Of a DNA stretch of 64,000 bases, positions 1 through 7,658 are shown in pieces (position 1 is the stretch's first letter; every line of letters starts with the position of its first letter). This stretch comes from Jiella endophytica (lineage in GTDB: Bacteria; Pseudomonadota; Alphaproteobacteria; Rhizobiales; Rhizobiaceae), in contig NZ_SOZD01000007.1 of the NCBI RefSeq assembly GCF_004519335.1, forward strand, positions 108,343 to 172,342. The letters run 5' to 3'. Under the pieces are notes generated by a model. That model searched no databases and had not been told where the DNA came from. It saw nothing but the letters and a program-made list of their open reading frames with translations. A program made the position numbers and the translations under genes.

Positions 1-723
1 GGCGTTCATGCCGGGCTCGCGGGTCAGCCATTCGAGATAGTCGTCGGGCACCTGTGCCAAGGGGATGTCCTTGTGCCGGCCGAAGCGGAGCTTGGCGAGC
101 AGCGCCGGCTCGCGCGAGGCCCTCTCCGCCCGCTCGAGGAAGTCGGCAAGGTCGTGGCAGCGCGGCATCAGCACCTCGGCGATCCGGCGCAACAGGACAG
201 CGGTGCAGACGGCGTCATAGAGCGCCCGGTGCGGGCTGAGGCCGGACAGCAGCGGCTCGACCGGAGAAAGATCGAGCGGCACGTATTTGACGAGGCTCTG
301 CAGCCCGTGCGCCTTGGCGCCCGGGAAGGCTCGCAGCGCCAGCTTGTGGGTGCACAGCCAGCGACCGGCAAATCTGAGACGGGACCGGTCGAACTCGGCG
401 CGCTGGGCGGCGAAGACCGGGGCGGTGCGGAACGGCGCGGCGGCCGTCTCGAAGGCCGGCGCGCCGGCGAGCATCACGTCGGAGATGTGGTGGACGTTGC
501 GCGCATGGGGATTGATGGGAACGCCGGCCGGATCGCAGAAGCTCTGCATCGGATTGAAAATCTCGCCGGTCACGAGATCGAGGTCGACCGAGCCGATCTC
601 GATCACCGCATCCTCTTCCAGCCGCTGGCCGGCGGTCTCGGTGTCGATCACCCGGACGAGCGACGGCGGGGCTTCGGCGAACAGCGACGGGGTGGTCCGC
701 ACGGGTGGGAAGAGATCGGTCAT
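1..723 (-). CDS. DEDDh 3'-5' exonuclease, ExoX/DnaQ-like (3' end outside window)
   Basis: The minus-strand frame stays open for 241 codons from ATG at 723 to the window edge, so the C-terminus is missing. It shows the DEDDh exonuclease signature: VIDTETAG near residue 25 (ExoI Asp and Glu) and HRALYDA near residue 168 (ExoIII His and Asp). Close to the edge FGRHKDIPLAQVPDDYLEWL matches the short C-terminal module of exodeoxyribonuclease X-type enzymes. The family removes nucleotides from DNA 3' ends in repair or proofreading, in the cytoplasm. Lacking polymerase-subunit context, a stand-alone repair exonuclease is more likely than the Pol III epsilon subunit. The start fits homologous spacing before the first catalytic motif. 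The 8-bp repeat array lies about 100 bp upstream. Confidence 0.85.
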   Translation of the reverse strand, partial: MTDLFPPVRTTPSLFAEAPPSLVRVIDTETAGQRLEEDAVIEIGSVDLDLVTGEIFNPMQSFCDPAGVPINPHARNVHHISDVMLAGAPAFETAAAPFRTAPVFAAQRAEFDRSRLRFAGRWLCTHKLALRAFPGAKAHGLQSLVKYVPLDLSPVEPLLSGLSPHRALYDAVCTAVLLRRIAEVLMPRCHDLADFLERAERASREPALLAKLRFGRHKDIPLAQVPDDYLEWLTREPGMNA

Positions 724-829
724 CACCCGACAAGATCGGTGCTTGCGACGATCAAAACAAGAACTTTCTGGCGGCAGGCGGCGCCGGGGCGCGGCGCGCC
801 GAAAGGGCAGCGTCGCAATCGAGCGCCTG

Positions 830-949
830 AGCCGCAGAGCCGCAGAGCCGCAGAGCCGCAGAGCCGCAGAGCCGCAGAGCCGCAGAGCCGCAGAGCCGCA
901 GAGCCGCAGAGCCGCAGAGCCGCAGAGCCGCAGAGCCGCAGAGCCGCAG
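830..949. repeat. Perfect tandem repeat, 8-bp unit x 15
   Basis: Fifteen uninterrupted identical copies of AGCCGCAG. The unit is not a multiple of three, so every frame reads a repeating octapeptide-like string and gives long spurious open frames on both strands. It sits in the 440-bp gap between the exonuclease start (723) and tRNA-Thr (1165), where I see no gene. Such perfect short-unit arrays change copy number by slipped-strand mispairing. Any effect on the exonuclease promoter is inference. Confidence 0.97.
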
Positions 950-1164
950 GAAGGTTGCGGACGCAAGCCATCGTTGGCAAGCGCTCCGCGCTTTTTCCGA
1001 GATCTCCAGCGATAGCCGGCCGGTTCCCGCGTGCGGGCCATTGGCGCCCGGCTGTCTCCAGGCTGACGCGGTTTCGGCCCGCCGCGGGAATGGCCCTTGA
1101 ACCCCCGGCCTTTTGCCGGTATCAGGGCGGCGTCGTCGGGTGGCGCATGCCCTCGCCGCGGAGT

Positions 1165-1240
<76 letters not shown>

Positions 1241-1379
1241 TTTTTCAAAGACTTACCCCTCCCTGTGGGCATTGTCGGCGGTGCAAACTCCCTTGCCGAT
1301 AGTCGTAGTGGACTGCAGGCGGAAGTTGCGGTTGATTGCAAACTTCCGGACATAGCCGGCGTCTTCAAGGGAGGCTTTG

Positions 1380-1715
1380 GTGGAAGATTACCGAAATGCG
1401 GTCAATACCGCCGTAGCTCTCTTAATTTTAATTTCCGTGCTAGCTTTAATTTTCGCAGCTTGGCTTAACAGATTTGACCCAATACTAACCAAAATTGTTT
1501 TCAGAAATTTTGCAGCGATTATTGGATTGCCATTTGCATTTATCGGTTCATTTGCCATCGTAGCTCTGTTTCGTCAGACCGAGGGTCCAATCAATTTTGA
1601 AGGATTCGGCATGAAATTGTCTGGATCCTCCGGACAAATTGTCCTTTGGGTGATCTGCTTCCTAGCAATAGCGGGGGCTATCAAACTTTTGTGGCATGGC
1701 GGACCATCACTTTGA
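1380..1715 (+). CDS. AT-rich hypothetical membrane protein
   Basis: I do not recognise this 112-residue protein. It has about three hydrophobic segments: residues ~8-28, ~43-65 and ~88-105. The last sits just before a short C-terminal tail. An AAGGGAGG ribosome site at 1367-1374 lies 5 nt before GTG at 1380; TTG at 1377 is possible but too close. Base composition differs sharply from all neighbours: many TTA, AAT, ATA and TTT codons in a window that otherwise prefers G/C third positions. With its position just after tRNA-Thr this suggests recent transfer or an island remnant. No integrase or mobility gene is nearby. Whether it is expressed is unknown. Confidence 0.6.
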   Translation: MEDYRNAVNTAVALLILISVLALIFAAWLNRFDPILTKIVFRNFAAIIGLPFAFIGSFAIVALFRQTEGPINFEGFGMKLSGSSGQIVLWVICFLAIAGAIKLLWHGGPSL

Positions 1716-1814
1716 TATGATATGACCCTGTATGTATTCCGCCGCCCTGCCAGTCGGTGCGGCCGGATGATCAAGTCGACAACCGAAAAGCCGACGCGCT
1801 GGAAATCGGCAGGC

Positions 1815-1841
1815 AAAGAAAAAGCCGGGCCGGGCCCGGCT
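1815..1841 (-). terminator. Rho-independent terminator of rpmF
   Basis: On the minus strand, AGCCGGGC, a 3-nt loop and GCCCGGCT form a perfect 8-bp stem followed by TTTTCTTTG. It starts about 33 bp after the rpmF stop, the classical intrinsic terminator layout. Confidence 0.9.
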
Positions 1842-1873
1842 GATTCATGCGTCTAGCGATGACCGAGGTCCGG

Positions 1874-2053
1874 TCAGTCCTTGACGGTGAGGATCTGCTT
1901 GCCGCGATACATGCCGGTCTTCAGGTCGATGTGATGCGGCCGGCGCAGCTCACCGGAATTCTTGTCCTCGATATAGGTCGGCGCCTTGATGGCGTCGGCC
2001 GAGCGGCGCATGCCGCGCTTGGACGGGGTGGTCTTCCGTTTGGGTACGGCCAT
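1874..2053 (-). CDS. rpmF: 50S ribosomal protein L32
   Basis: A 59-residue basic protein with the bacterial L32 N-terminus [18 protein letters not shown] and the C-terminal segment [14 protein letters not shown]32 is a small protein of the large ribosomal subunit. The length is normal for alphaproteobacterial L32. The zinc-binding cysteines seen in some L32 proteins are absent, as in the usual alphaproteobacterial Cys-minus form. A start seven codons upstream is open but the conserved MAVPKR fixes the start at 2053. The gene ends in a strong terminator. It lies downstream of mtgA on the same strand, 317 bp away, so it probably has its own promoter in that gap. Confidence 0.97.
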   Translation of the reverse strand: MAVPKRKTTPSKRGMRRSADAIKAPTYIEDKNSGELRRPHHIDLKTGMYRGKQILTVKD

Positions 2054-2370
2054 GGTCTGCTCCATTTCCGGCACCGGCCCCCAAGGGAAACCACGGCCGG
2101 TCGCGTTCGTCGTCTGTCACTCGTCGTCCGGCGAAAGGCTCTTGCCCTGCTGCCGGGATCCGCGTCGCATAGCGTCCTTGCCTGCGGGTCGCGGCCGCAA
2201 AACAGGAACACCGGCATGACGGGAATTCGGAAAGAGCCCATAGCAAAGCCCGGGGCAAAAGAAAAGAGCCCGTCCGGATCCTCGGCCGCATGAGCTTCGG
2301 GTGCGAAAGAGGGGCGAGAACGGCCGCGCGGCACCGCCCTTGCAAGCGGCCGCCTCGCAAGGCCTGCCGC
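2054..2370. other. Gap between mtgA and rpmF, no gene seen
   Basis: About 317 bp on the 5' side of rpmF. Open frames here are GC-driven overlaps without a family match or ribosome site. It presumably carries the rpmF promoter, which I cannot place with confidence. Confidence 0.5.
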
Positions 2371-3060
2371 TCAGTCGGCGTCGAGGCAGCCGACATAGGC
2401 GCCCGAGCGCGAGGCGAGGCGCTCGACCCGTCTGGCGAGCTTGCGCATGGTCGGGCTCGGATCGGCGGGATTGCGCAGGTCCGGCGCCGGCAGCGAGATG
2501 GTGATCAGCGCCGCCTCGCGGGCCGTCAGCTTGCTCGCCGGCTTGCCGAAATAGTGCTGGCTCGCCGCCTCGATGCCGTAGACGCCAGTGTCCCATTCGG
2601 CGATGTTGACGTAGATCTCCATGATCCGGCGCTTCGACAGGACGAGGTCGAAATAAAGCGCCAGCGGCAGCTCCAGCCCCTTGCGGACGAAGGAGCGATC
2701 GTTCCAGAGGAAGAGGTTCTTCACCGTCTGCATGGTGATCGTCGAGGCGCCGCGGGTCTCCTCGCCGTCGAGCGCCTGATCGACGACGGCGAGCATCTCG
2801 CCCCAGTCGACACCGCGATGGCGGCAGAACTGGCCGTCCTCGGACATGACGATCGAATGCAGGAGAACCGGCGCGACGTCGTCGATCGAGACCCAGTCGC
2901 GCAGCTGCGGGCGCACCGTCACCGTGTCCCACAGCATCAGCGTCGACACCGGATGGACGGAGCGAATCGCGTAGACCGGCGTCAGGACGAGCGGGATCGC
3001 CGCGAGGACCAAGACGATGATGATGACCCAGGCGGCTATGCGCTTCGTCGTTCGGAGCAT
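2371..3060 (-). CDS. mtgA: Monofunctional biosynthetic peptidoglycan transglycosylase
   Basis: A 229-residue protein with an N-terminal membrane anchor (residues ~9-30) and a single GT51 transglycosylase domain. Hallmarks are SEDGQFCRHRGVDWGEM (catalytic Glu in the first motif), GASTITMQTVKNLFLW, and the RRIMEIYVNIAEWDTGVYGI segment. There is no transpeptidase domain, which separates MtgA from class A PBPs. It polymerises lipid II into glycan strands at the outer face of the inner membrane. The length is usual for the family. It is transcribed divergently from ispA across a 161-bp gap. Confidence 0.95.
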   Translation of the reverse strand: MLRTTKRIAAWVIIIVLVLAAIPLVLTPVYAIRSVHPVSTLMLWDTVTVRPQLRDWVSIDDVAPVLLHSIVMSEDGQFCRHRGVDWGEMLAVVDQALDGEETRGASTITMQTVKNLFLWNDRSFVRKGLELPLALYFDLVLSKRRIMEIYVNIAEWDTGVYGIEAASQHYFGKPASKLTAREAALITISLPAPDLRNPADPSPTMRKLARRVERLASRSGAYVGCLDAD

Positions 3061-3221
3061 CGAAAGATCAGTGGGTTCGGCGTGATGGCGCGGATCGGTC
3101 GGCGGAAGGGCTACCTTTACTTATCGGTGCTATAAGCCTGGCGCAATGGCTCCTGGACGATGCGCGAAAAAAGCCTCCACTGCTGACTATAAGCCACACG
3201 GACCTGGAAGAGATTGGCAAG

Positions 3222-4121
3222 ATGAAACCCGGTGAATTCGAAGCGATACTCAAGGCCAATGCCTCGGCGGTTGGTGATCTTCTCGACGACTTTCTCTCCT
3301 CGAACCAGTTGATCGCCGGGACGCCGCATCATTTGCTGAACGCGATGCGGCACGGGGTCTTGAATGGCGGCAAGCGGCTGCGGCCGTTTCTGGTCTGCGA
3401 GGTTGCCAAGCTCTTCGACGGCAATCCCAAGGCGGCGATGCAGGTCGGGCTGGCGATCGAGTGCATCCATTCCTATTCGCTGGTCCATGACGACCTGCCG
3501 GCGATGGACGACGATGACATCCGGCGCGGCAAGCCGACCGTCCACAAGGCGTTCGACGAGGCGACGGCGATCCTTGCCGGCGACGCGCTGCTGACGCTCG
3601 CCTTCGGCATCGTCGCCTCGGTCGATACCGTGCCCCACGACATCCGCATCAAGCTGATCACGCTGATGGCCAAGAAGGCCGGCGCGCCGGGCATGGTCGG
3701 CGGCCAGGTGCTCGACATGCAAGCGAGCGGCAAGGCGCGCTCGGAGATCGAGATCACCCGCATGCAGGCGATGAAGACCGGCGCGCTGATCTCCTGCGCC
3801 TGCGAGGCCGGGGCGCTGGTTTCCGGCGCCAGCGACGACGACCGTACCCGCATGCGCCGCTATGGCGAGAATGTCGGCATCGCCTTCCAGCTCGCCGACG
3901 ACATTCTCGACGAGTATGGCGATGCCTCGGTCGTCGGCAAGGCGACCCGCAAGGACCGCGACCAGGGCAAGCAGACGCTGGCGCAGATCTACGGCAAGCG
4001 GGCGCTGGAGGATCGGCTGGCCGCCCTCGTCAGCGGCGCCGAGGAGATGCTGGAGCCGTTCGGCGAGCGCGCCGAAAGGCTCGTCGAGGCGGCCCGCTTC
4101 GTCTCGATCCGCAAGAGCTGA
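3222..4121 (+). CDS. ispA: Polyprenyl (farnesyl/geranyl) diphosphate synthase
   Basis: A 299-residue all-alpha isoprenyl diphosphate synthase. The first Asp-rich motif DDLPAMDDDD is at residues 90-99 and the second, DDILD, at 226-230; both bind the Mg-diphosphate complexes. GGKRLRP near residue 49 binds IPP. The enzyme condenses IPP with allylic diphosphates, normally to farnesyl diphosphate, feeding quinone side chains, undecaprenyl phosphate and hopanoids. The insert between the Asp pairs of the first motif is typical of the short-chain bacterial type. Exact product length (C15 or C20) cannot be read from sequence alone. dxs is not adjacent. Confidence 0.92.
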   Translation: MKPGEFEAILKANASAVGDLLDDFLSSNQLIAGTPHHLLNAMRHGVLNGGKRLRPFLVCEVAKLFDGNPKAAMQVGLAIECIHSYSLVHDDLPAMDDDDIRRGKPTVHKAFDEATAILAGDALLTLAFGIVASVDTVPHDIRIKLITLMAKKAGAPGMVGGQVLDMQASGKARSEIEITRMQAMKTGALISCACEAGALVSGASDDDRTRMRRYGENVGIAFQLADDILDEYGDASVVGKATRKDRDQGKQTLAQIYGKRALEDRLAALVSGAEEMLEPFGERAERLVEAARFVSIRKS

Positions 4122-4154
4122 CCGCCGCCTGAAGATCGAAGAAGGAAAAGCGTT

Positions 4155-4186
4155 GCCGGCCGGGACGGGCGATCGTTCTGGCCGGC
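4155..4186. terminator. Hairpin between convergent ispA and GGDEF-EAL genes
   Basis: GCCGGCC (4155-4161) pairs perfectly with GGCCGGC (4180-4186) and the stem extends five more pairs with G-U wobbles around an 8-nt loop. It lies in the 85-bp gap between convergent genes. The downstream tract is only moderately T-rich, so it may be a weak bidirectional terminator. Confidence 0.5.
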
Positions 4187-4206
4187 TGCTGCTTTGTCTG
4201 AAAGGG

Positions 4207-5817
4207 TCAGCCGGCCCGCCGCCGCGCGACATTCGCTTCTTCGCCAGGGCCGGCCGCCACCGGCTTTTCGGGAAAGGCGAGGGTTTTCACCGGCGGCCCG
4301 TCGACGGCGAGCCGCTCCTTGGATGCGCGGCGCTCGCGGACGGCGGCAAGGCCCATCGGCCTTGCCAGATGATAACCCTGGAAGAGATCGGCGCCGGCCT
4401 CGGCGCCGAGCCGATGCTGCTCCGCCGTCTCGACCCCTTCCGCCACCACATGCATGCCCGCCGCATGGGCGACGCTGACCAGCGCCGTCACCATGACGTT
4501 GGAGGCGGCGCTGGTGCCGAGCTTGGTGACGAAGGCGCGGTCGATCTTGATGGCGTCGACGGGGAAGGACTGCAGATAGGCAAAGCCGCTGAAGCCGGCA
4601 CCGAAGTCGTCGAGGGCGATCTTCACGCCGAGACTGCGCAGGGCGTTCAGCCGCTCCCGGACGTCCTCGCTATGGCTCATCGCCATGCTCTCGGTGATTT
4701 CGACGACGAGGCGTGGCGGCGCGATGCCGGTTTCGGCGAGCACCGACTGGACCATCGCCACCACGGTGTCCCGCTTGAACTGATTGGCCGAGAAGTTCAC
4801 CGAGAAATACATCTCCGGGAATTCCCGCATGTCGCGGCAGGCCTGGCGCAGCACCCACTCGCCGACGAGGTCGATCAGCACCGAGCGCTCTGCAACGGGG
4901 ATGAACTCGGCCGGCGAGATCATGCCGCGCAACGAATGCCGCCACCGGACCAGCGCCTCGCAGCCGGCCATGCTGCCGTCGCGGCGCAGCACGGGCTGAT
5001 AGACGAGCTCGAGCTCGCCGAGCATGATCGCCGCGCGCAATTCCCGCTCGATCAGCCGCGTGTAGCGGAGATCGGTGAGCATCTCGTTCTCGAACAGCGT
5101 CGCCTGGGCGCGGCCGTTGCGCTTGCTCTGATAGAGCGCGAGGTCGGCCCGGTGCACCAGCTCGTCGAAACCGGAAATCTCCCCGACGATCGGTGCGACG
5201 CCGATCGAGGCCGAGAGGTTGAGCGGCTGGCCGTCGTGCCAGACCGTCATCGAGAGCTGCGACAGAAACCGGTTGGCGAAGCCCATCGCCTCGCCATGGG
5301 GCCGATGCATCATCAACAGCGCGAACTCGTCGCCGCCGAGCCGGCCGAAGGCGCAGCCGGGCGCCAGCGCCCGGGCGATATCGGCAAGGTGGCGCAGCGC
5401 CGCGTCGCCCCTGGCATGGCCGAGGCTGTCGTTGATGCGCTTCAGATAGTCGAGATCGATGTGGAGGAAGTAGCCGCTGTCGGCCCGGCGCTCGTGCAGC
5501 TTCGTCTCGCATTCGCCGATGAAGGCGGCGCGGTTGAGGGCGCCGGTCATCTCATCGTAGCGATAGGCCGATTCCCGTTGGCGGGCGAGGCGCAGCTCGC
5601 GGTCGACGCTGGCGGAAAACGCCCGGCGCATCTCGAACAGCCCGGCTGCGACGGCCAGCGTCGCGAGCGCCTGCATGGCCGGGCCGAACACCGCCGCATG
5701 GCGCAGATCGACGATGTCGAGGGCGGCGAGAACATCGACCGCGAAGATGGCAAAGAGTGTGAAGACGAGCAGCCAGAAGACCGGCTTCCAGCGCTCGGCG
5801 TGACGGTGAACGACCAT
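4207..5817 (-). CDS. Membrane GGDEF-EAL protein (c-di-GMP turnover)
   Basis: A 536-residue protein: two N-terminal membrane segments (~10-30 and ~40-60), a GGDEF domain (~90-250) and an EAL domain (~260-515). The cyclase signature GRLGGDEFALL is intact; the residues where an RxxD inhibitory site would sit read APGC, so no I-site. The EAL domain has the EAL triplet in CEALVRWRH, the metal-binding asparagine in VNFSANQF, Glu in EITES, and the DDFGAG pair. Both activities could therefore be present; which dominates cannot be told. There is no periplasmic sensor of note. Downstream of two SDR genes on the same strand after a 126-bp gap, so it may be a separate unit. Confidence 0.93.
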   Translation of the reverse strand: MVVHRHAERWKPVFWLLVFTLFAIFAVDVLAALDIVDLRHAAVFGPAMQALATLAVAAGLFEMRRAFSASVDRELRLARQRESAYRYDEMTGALNRAAFIGECETKLHERRADSGYFLHIDLDYLKRINDSLGHARGDAALRHLADIARALAPGCAFGRLGGDEFALLMMHRPHGEAMGFANRFLSQLSMTVWHDGQPLNLSASIGVAPIVGEISGFDELVHRADLALYQSKRNGRAQATLFENEMLTDLRYTRLIERELRAAIMLGELELVYQPVLRRDGSMAGCEALVRWRHSLRGMISPAEFIPVAERSVLIDLVGEWVLRQACRDMREFPEMYFSVNFSANQFKRDTVVAMVQSVLAETGIAPPRLVVEITESMAMSHSEDVRERLNALRSLGVKIALDDFGAGFSGFAYLQSFPVDAIKIDRAFVTKLGTSAASNVMVTALVSVAHAAGMHVVAEGVETAEQHRLGAEAGADLFQGYHLARPMGLAAVRERRASKERLAVDGPPVKTLAFPEKPVAAGPGEEANVARRRAG

Positions 5818-5943
5818 GAATTCCGAGATCCGGGCTGCGTTCAGAGGGCAGCCGGTCTTGGCACGGATTGTCTTAACAACTTCGATAAGTGCCGCGAATT
5901 TATCAACTCGCGGCCCACGGTTGTCGCCAGGGACGGCCGGCGC

Positions 5944-6741
5944 TCAGTCGTCGTCGCTCTCGCTGACATCGACGGTGTAGTTCAGCGGCAGGCGGCCGCC
6001 ATCGGCATAGATCGTCTGGCCGGTGATGTAGCTGGATTCGTCGGAGGCGAGGAAGCTGGCGATGGCGGCGATCTCGCGCGGCTCGCCGATCCTGCCGAGC
6101 GGCGTGCGCGACAGAACCTTGCGGGTCGCCGCCTCGTCCTCGACGACGCCCTTCAGGAGATCGGTCATGATCGAGCCCGGCCCGATGGCATTGACGCGGA
6201 TCGCATAAGGCGCGAGCGCCAGCGCCATCACCTTGGTCAGTTGGCTGACGCCGCCCTTCGACACCGAATAGGCGACCTGATCGGGAAGCGCGAAGACGGC
6301 GTTGACCGAGGACATGTTGACGATGACGCCGGCCGGCCCGCCGCGCTTGACCTTGTCGACGAGATGGCGCGCGACGGCCTGGCCGCAGAGGAAGGCGCCC
6401 TTCAGATTGATGTCGAGGACCCGCGAGAAGTCGGCCTCGTCGAGATCGAGAAAGGGCGCCTTGCTGACGACGCCGGCATTGTTGACGAGAATGTCGACGT
6501 CGCCGAAGCGATCGAGCGCCGCGGCGAGGAGATTGTGGACGTCGAGCCGTTCGGCGACGTTGCAGCCGACCGCCACGACGTCGCCGAGATCGCCGAGTTC
6601 CTCGGCGGCGAGATTGCCGGCCTTCTCGTCATTGTCGGCGATGACGACCCTTGCGCCGTCATGGAGAAAGCGGCGGGCAATGGCGTAGCCGATCCCCTTC
6701 GCGCCACCGGTGACGATGGCGACACGTCCGTCGAGTGCCAT
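5944..6741 (-). CDS. Short-chain dehydrogenase/reductase (SDR)
   Basis: A 265-residue classical SDR. TGGAKGIGYAIAR at residues ~10-22 is the NAD(P)-binding glycine motif, NNAG is present, and the catalytic Tyr-Lys is in YSVSKGG, preceded by MSS. The start at 6741 has AGGAG 7 nt upstream; an in-frame upstream start (6789) lacks this. The C-terminus ends with an acidic tail (SESDDD). Substrate is not readable; the overall pattern resembles glucose/ribitol dehydrogenase-type SDRs. It follows a second SDR and a GH15 gene on the same strand (107-bp gap), so a role in oxidising a sugar or polyol is inferred. Confidence 0.88.
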   Translation of the reverse strand: MALDGRVAIVTGGAKGIGYAIARRFLHDGARVVIADNDEKAGNLAAEELGDLGDVVAVGCNVAERLDVHNLLAAALDRFGDVDILVNNAGVVSKAPFLDLDEADFSRVLDINLKGAFLCGQAVARHLVDKVKRGGPAGVIVNMSSVNAVFALPDQVAYSVSKGGVSQLTKVMALALAPYAIRVNAIGPGSIMTDLLKGVVEDEAATRKVLSRTPLGRIGEPREIAAIASFLASDESSYITGQTIYADGGRLPLNYTVDVSESDDD

Positions 6742-6848
6742 GGCGATACTCCTGTCCTTCGGCTCTAAGTCGAGCAGTTCGCATGGCATAGCAGGCGCCA
6801 GGCGGGTTGGACACGGGGGGCCGGCGAGCCCGGCCGCCGCGCCGGAGA

Positions 6849-7658
6849 TCAGCCGTTGCCGCGAAAGCCCGGATAGAGCGTCATGCCGCCATCGGCGAAG
6901 ATCGTCTGGCCGACGATGTAGTCCGCCGCGTCAGAGACCAGCCAGGAGACCACCCGGCCGATATCCTGCGGATCGCCGATGCGACCGTAGGGGATCAGCT
7001 TCAGCATCTCCGCCTCGTTGTCCTTGCGCTCCTCGGCGTTGATCGCGGTGGCGATGGCGCCCGGCGCGACGGCATTCACCCGGATCCCCTCCTCGGCGAC
7101 CTCCTGGGCGAGCGACTGCATCAGCATGTGGATGCCGCCCTTGGCGGCGGCGTAGTTGACGTGGAACGCCCAGGGAATGATCTGATGGACGGAAGAATCA
7201 AAGACCAGCTTGCCGAGCGCCCGGCTGACATCGGGCCGCCTCCCCTTGGCCCGGAAGCGCTTGATCGCCTCGCGGCCGACCAGAAAGCCGCCGGTGAGAT
7301 TGACCGCGATGACGGCGTTCCAGTGGTCGAGGCTCATCTCGCCGATCCTGGCATCCTTCTGGATGCCGGCATTCGACATGACGATGTCGAGCGGCCCGAG
7401 CGCCTTCTCCGCCTCGTCGAACATCGCGGCGACCTCGTCTTCCTTCGAAACGTCGCCCTGCACCGCGACCGCCCGGCCGCCGGCCTTCTCGATCTCCGCG
7501 ACCACGGCATCGGCCTCGTCGGGGCTGCCGCGATAGTTGACGGCGACGGCCGCGCCGGCGGCTGCGAACGCGATGGCCGAGGCCCGGCCGATGCCAGACG
7601 AGGCGCCGGTGACCAGCGCCGCCTGTCCGCCCAGCCGCGTCGGGTCAGTAGATGCCAT
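6849..7658 (-). CDS. Glucose 1-dehydrogenase-like SDR
   Basis: A 269-residue classical SDR with [15 protein letters not shown] (residues ~18-32), an NYRGS segment after beta-2 that resembles NADP-accepting glucose 1-dehydrogenases, SNAGIQ, and active-site Tyr-Lys in YAAAKGG. Glucose 1-dehydrogenases make glucono-1,5-lactone from beta-D-glucose. Its start overlaps the end of the GH15 gene by 14 bp, implying translational coupling. A glucose-releasing hydrolase coupled to a glucose-dehydrogenase-like enzyme gives a coherent, though inferred, two-step pathway. Confidence 0.88.
   Translation of the reverse strand: MASTDPTRLGGQAALVTGASSGIGRASAIAFAAAGAAVAVNYRGSPDEADAVVAEIEKAGGRAVAVQGDVSKEDEVAAMFDEAEKALGPLDIVMSNAGIQKDARIGEMSLDHWNAVIAVNLTGGFLVGREAIKRFRAKGRRPDVSRALGKLVFDSSVHQIIPWAFHVNYAAAKGGIHMLMQSLAQEVAEEGIRVNAVAPGAIATAINAEERKDNEAEMLKLIPYGRIGDPQDIGRVVSWLVSDAADYIVGQTIFADGGMTLYPGFRGNG

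Noticed and set aside
830..949. CRISPR-like array
   Set aside because: Units are 8 bp and contiguous, without spacers.
3862..6768. 968-residue plus-strand frame
   Set aside because: Antisense of GGDEF-EAL and SDR genes; no motif; arises from high third-position GC.
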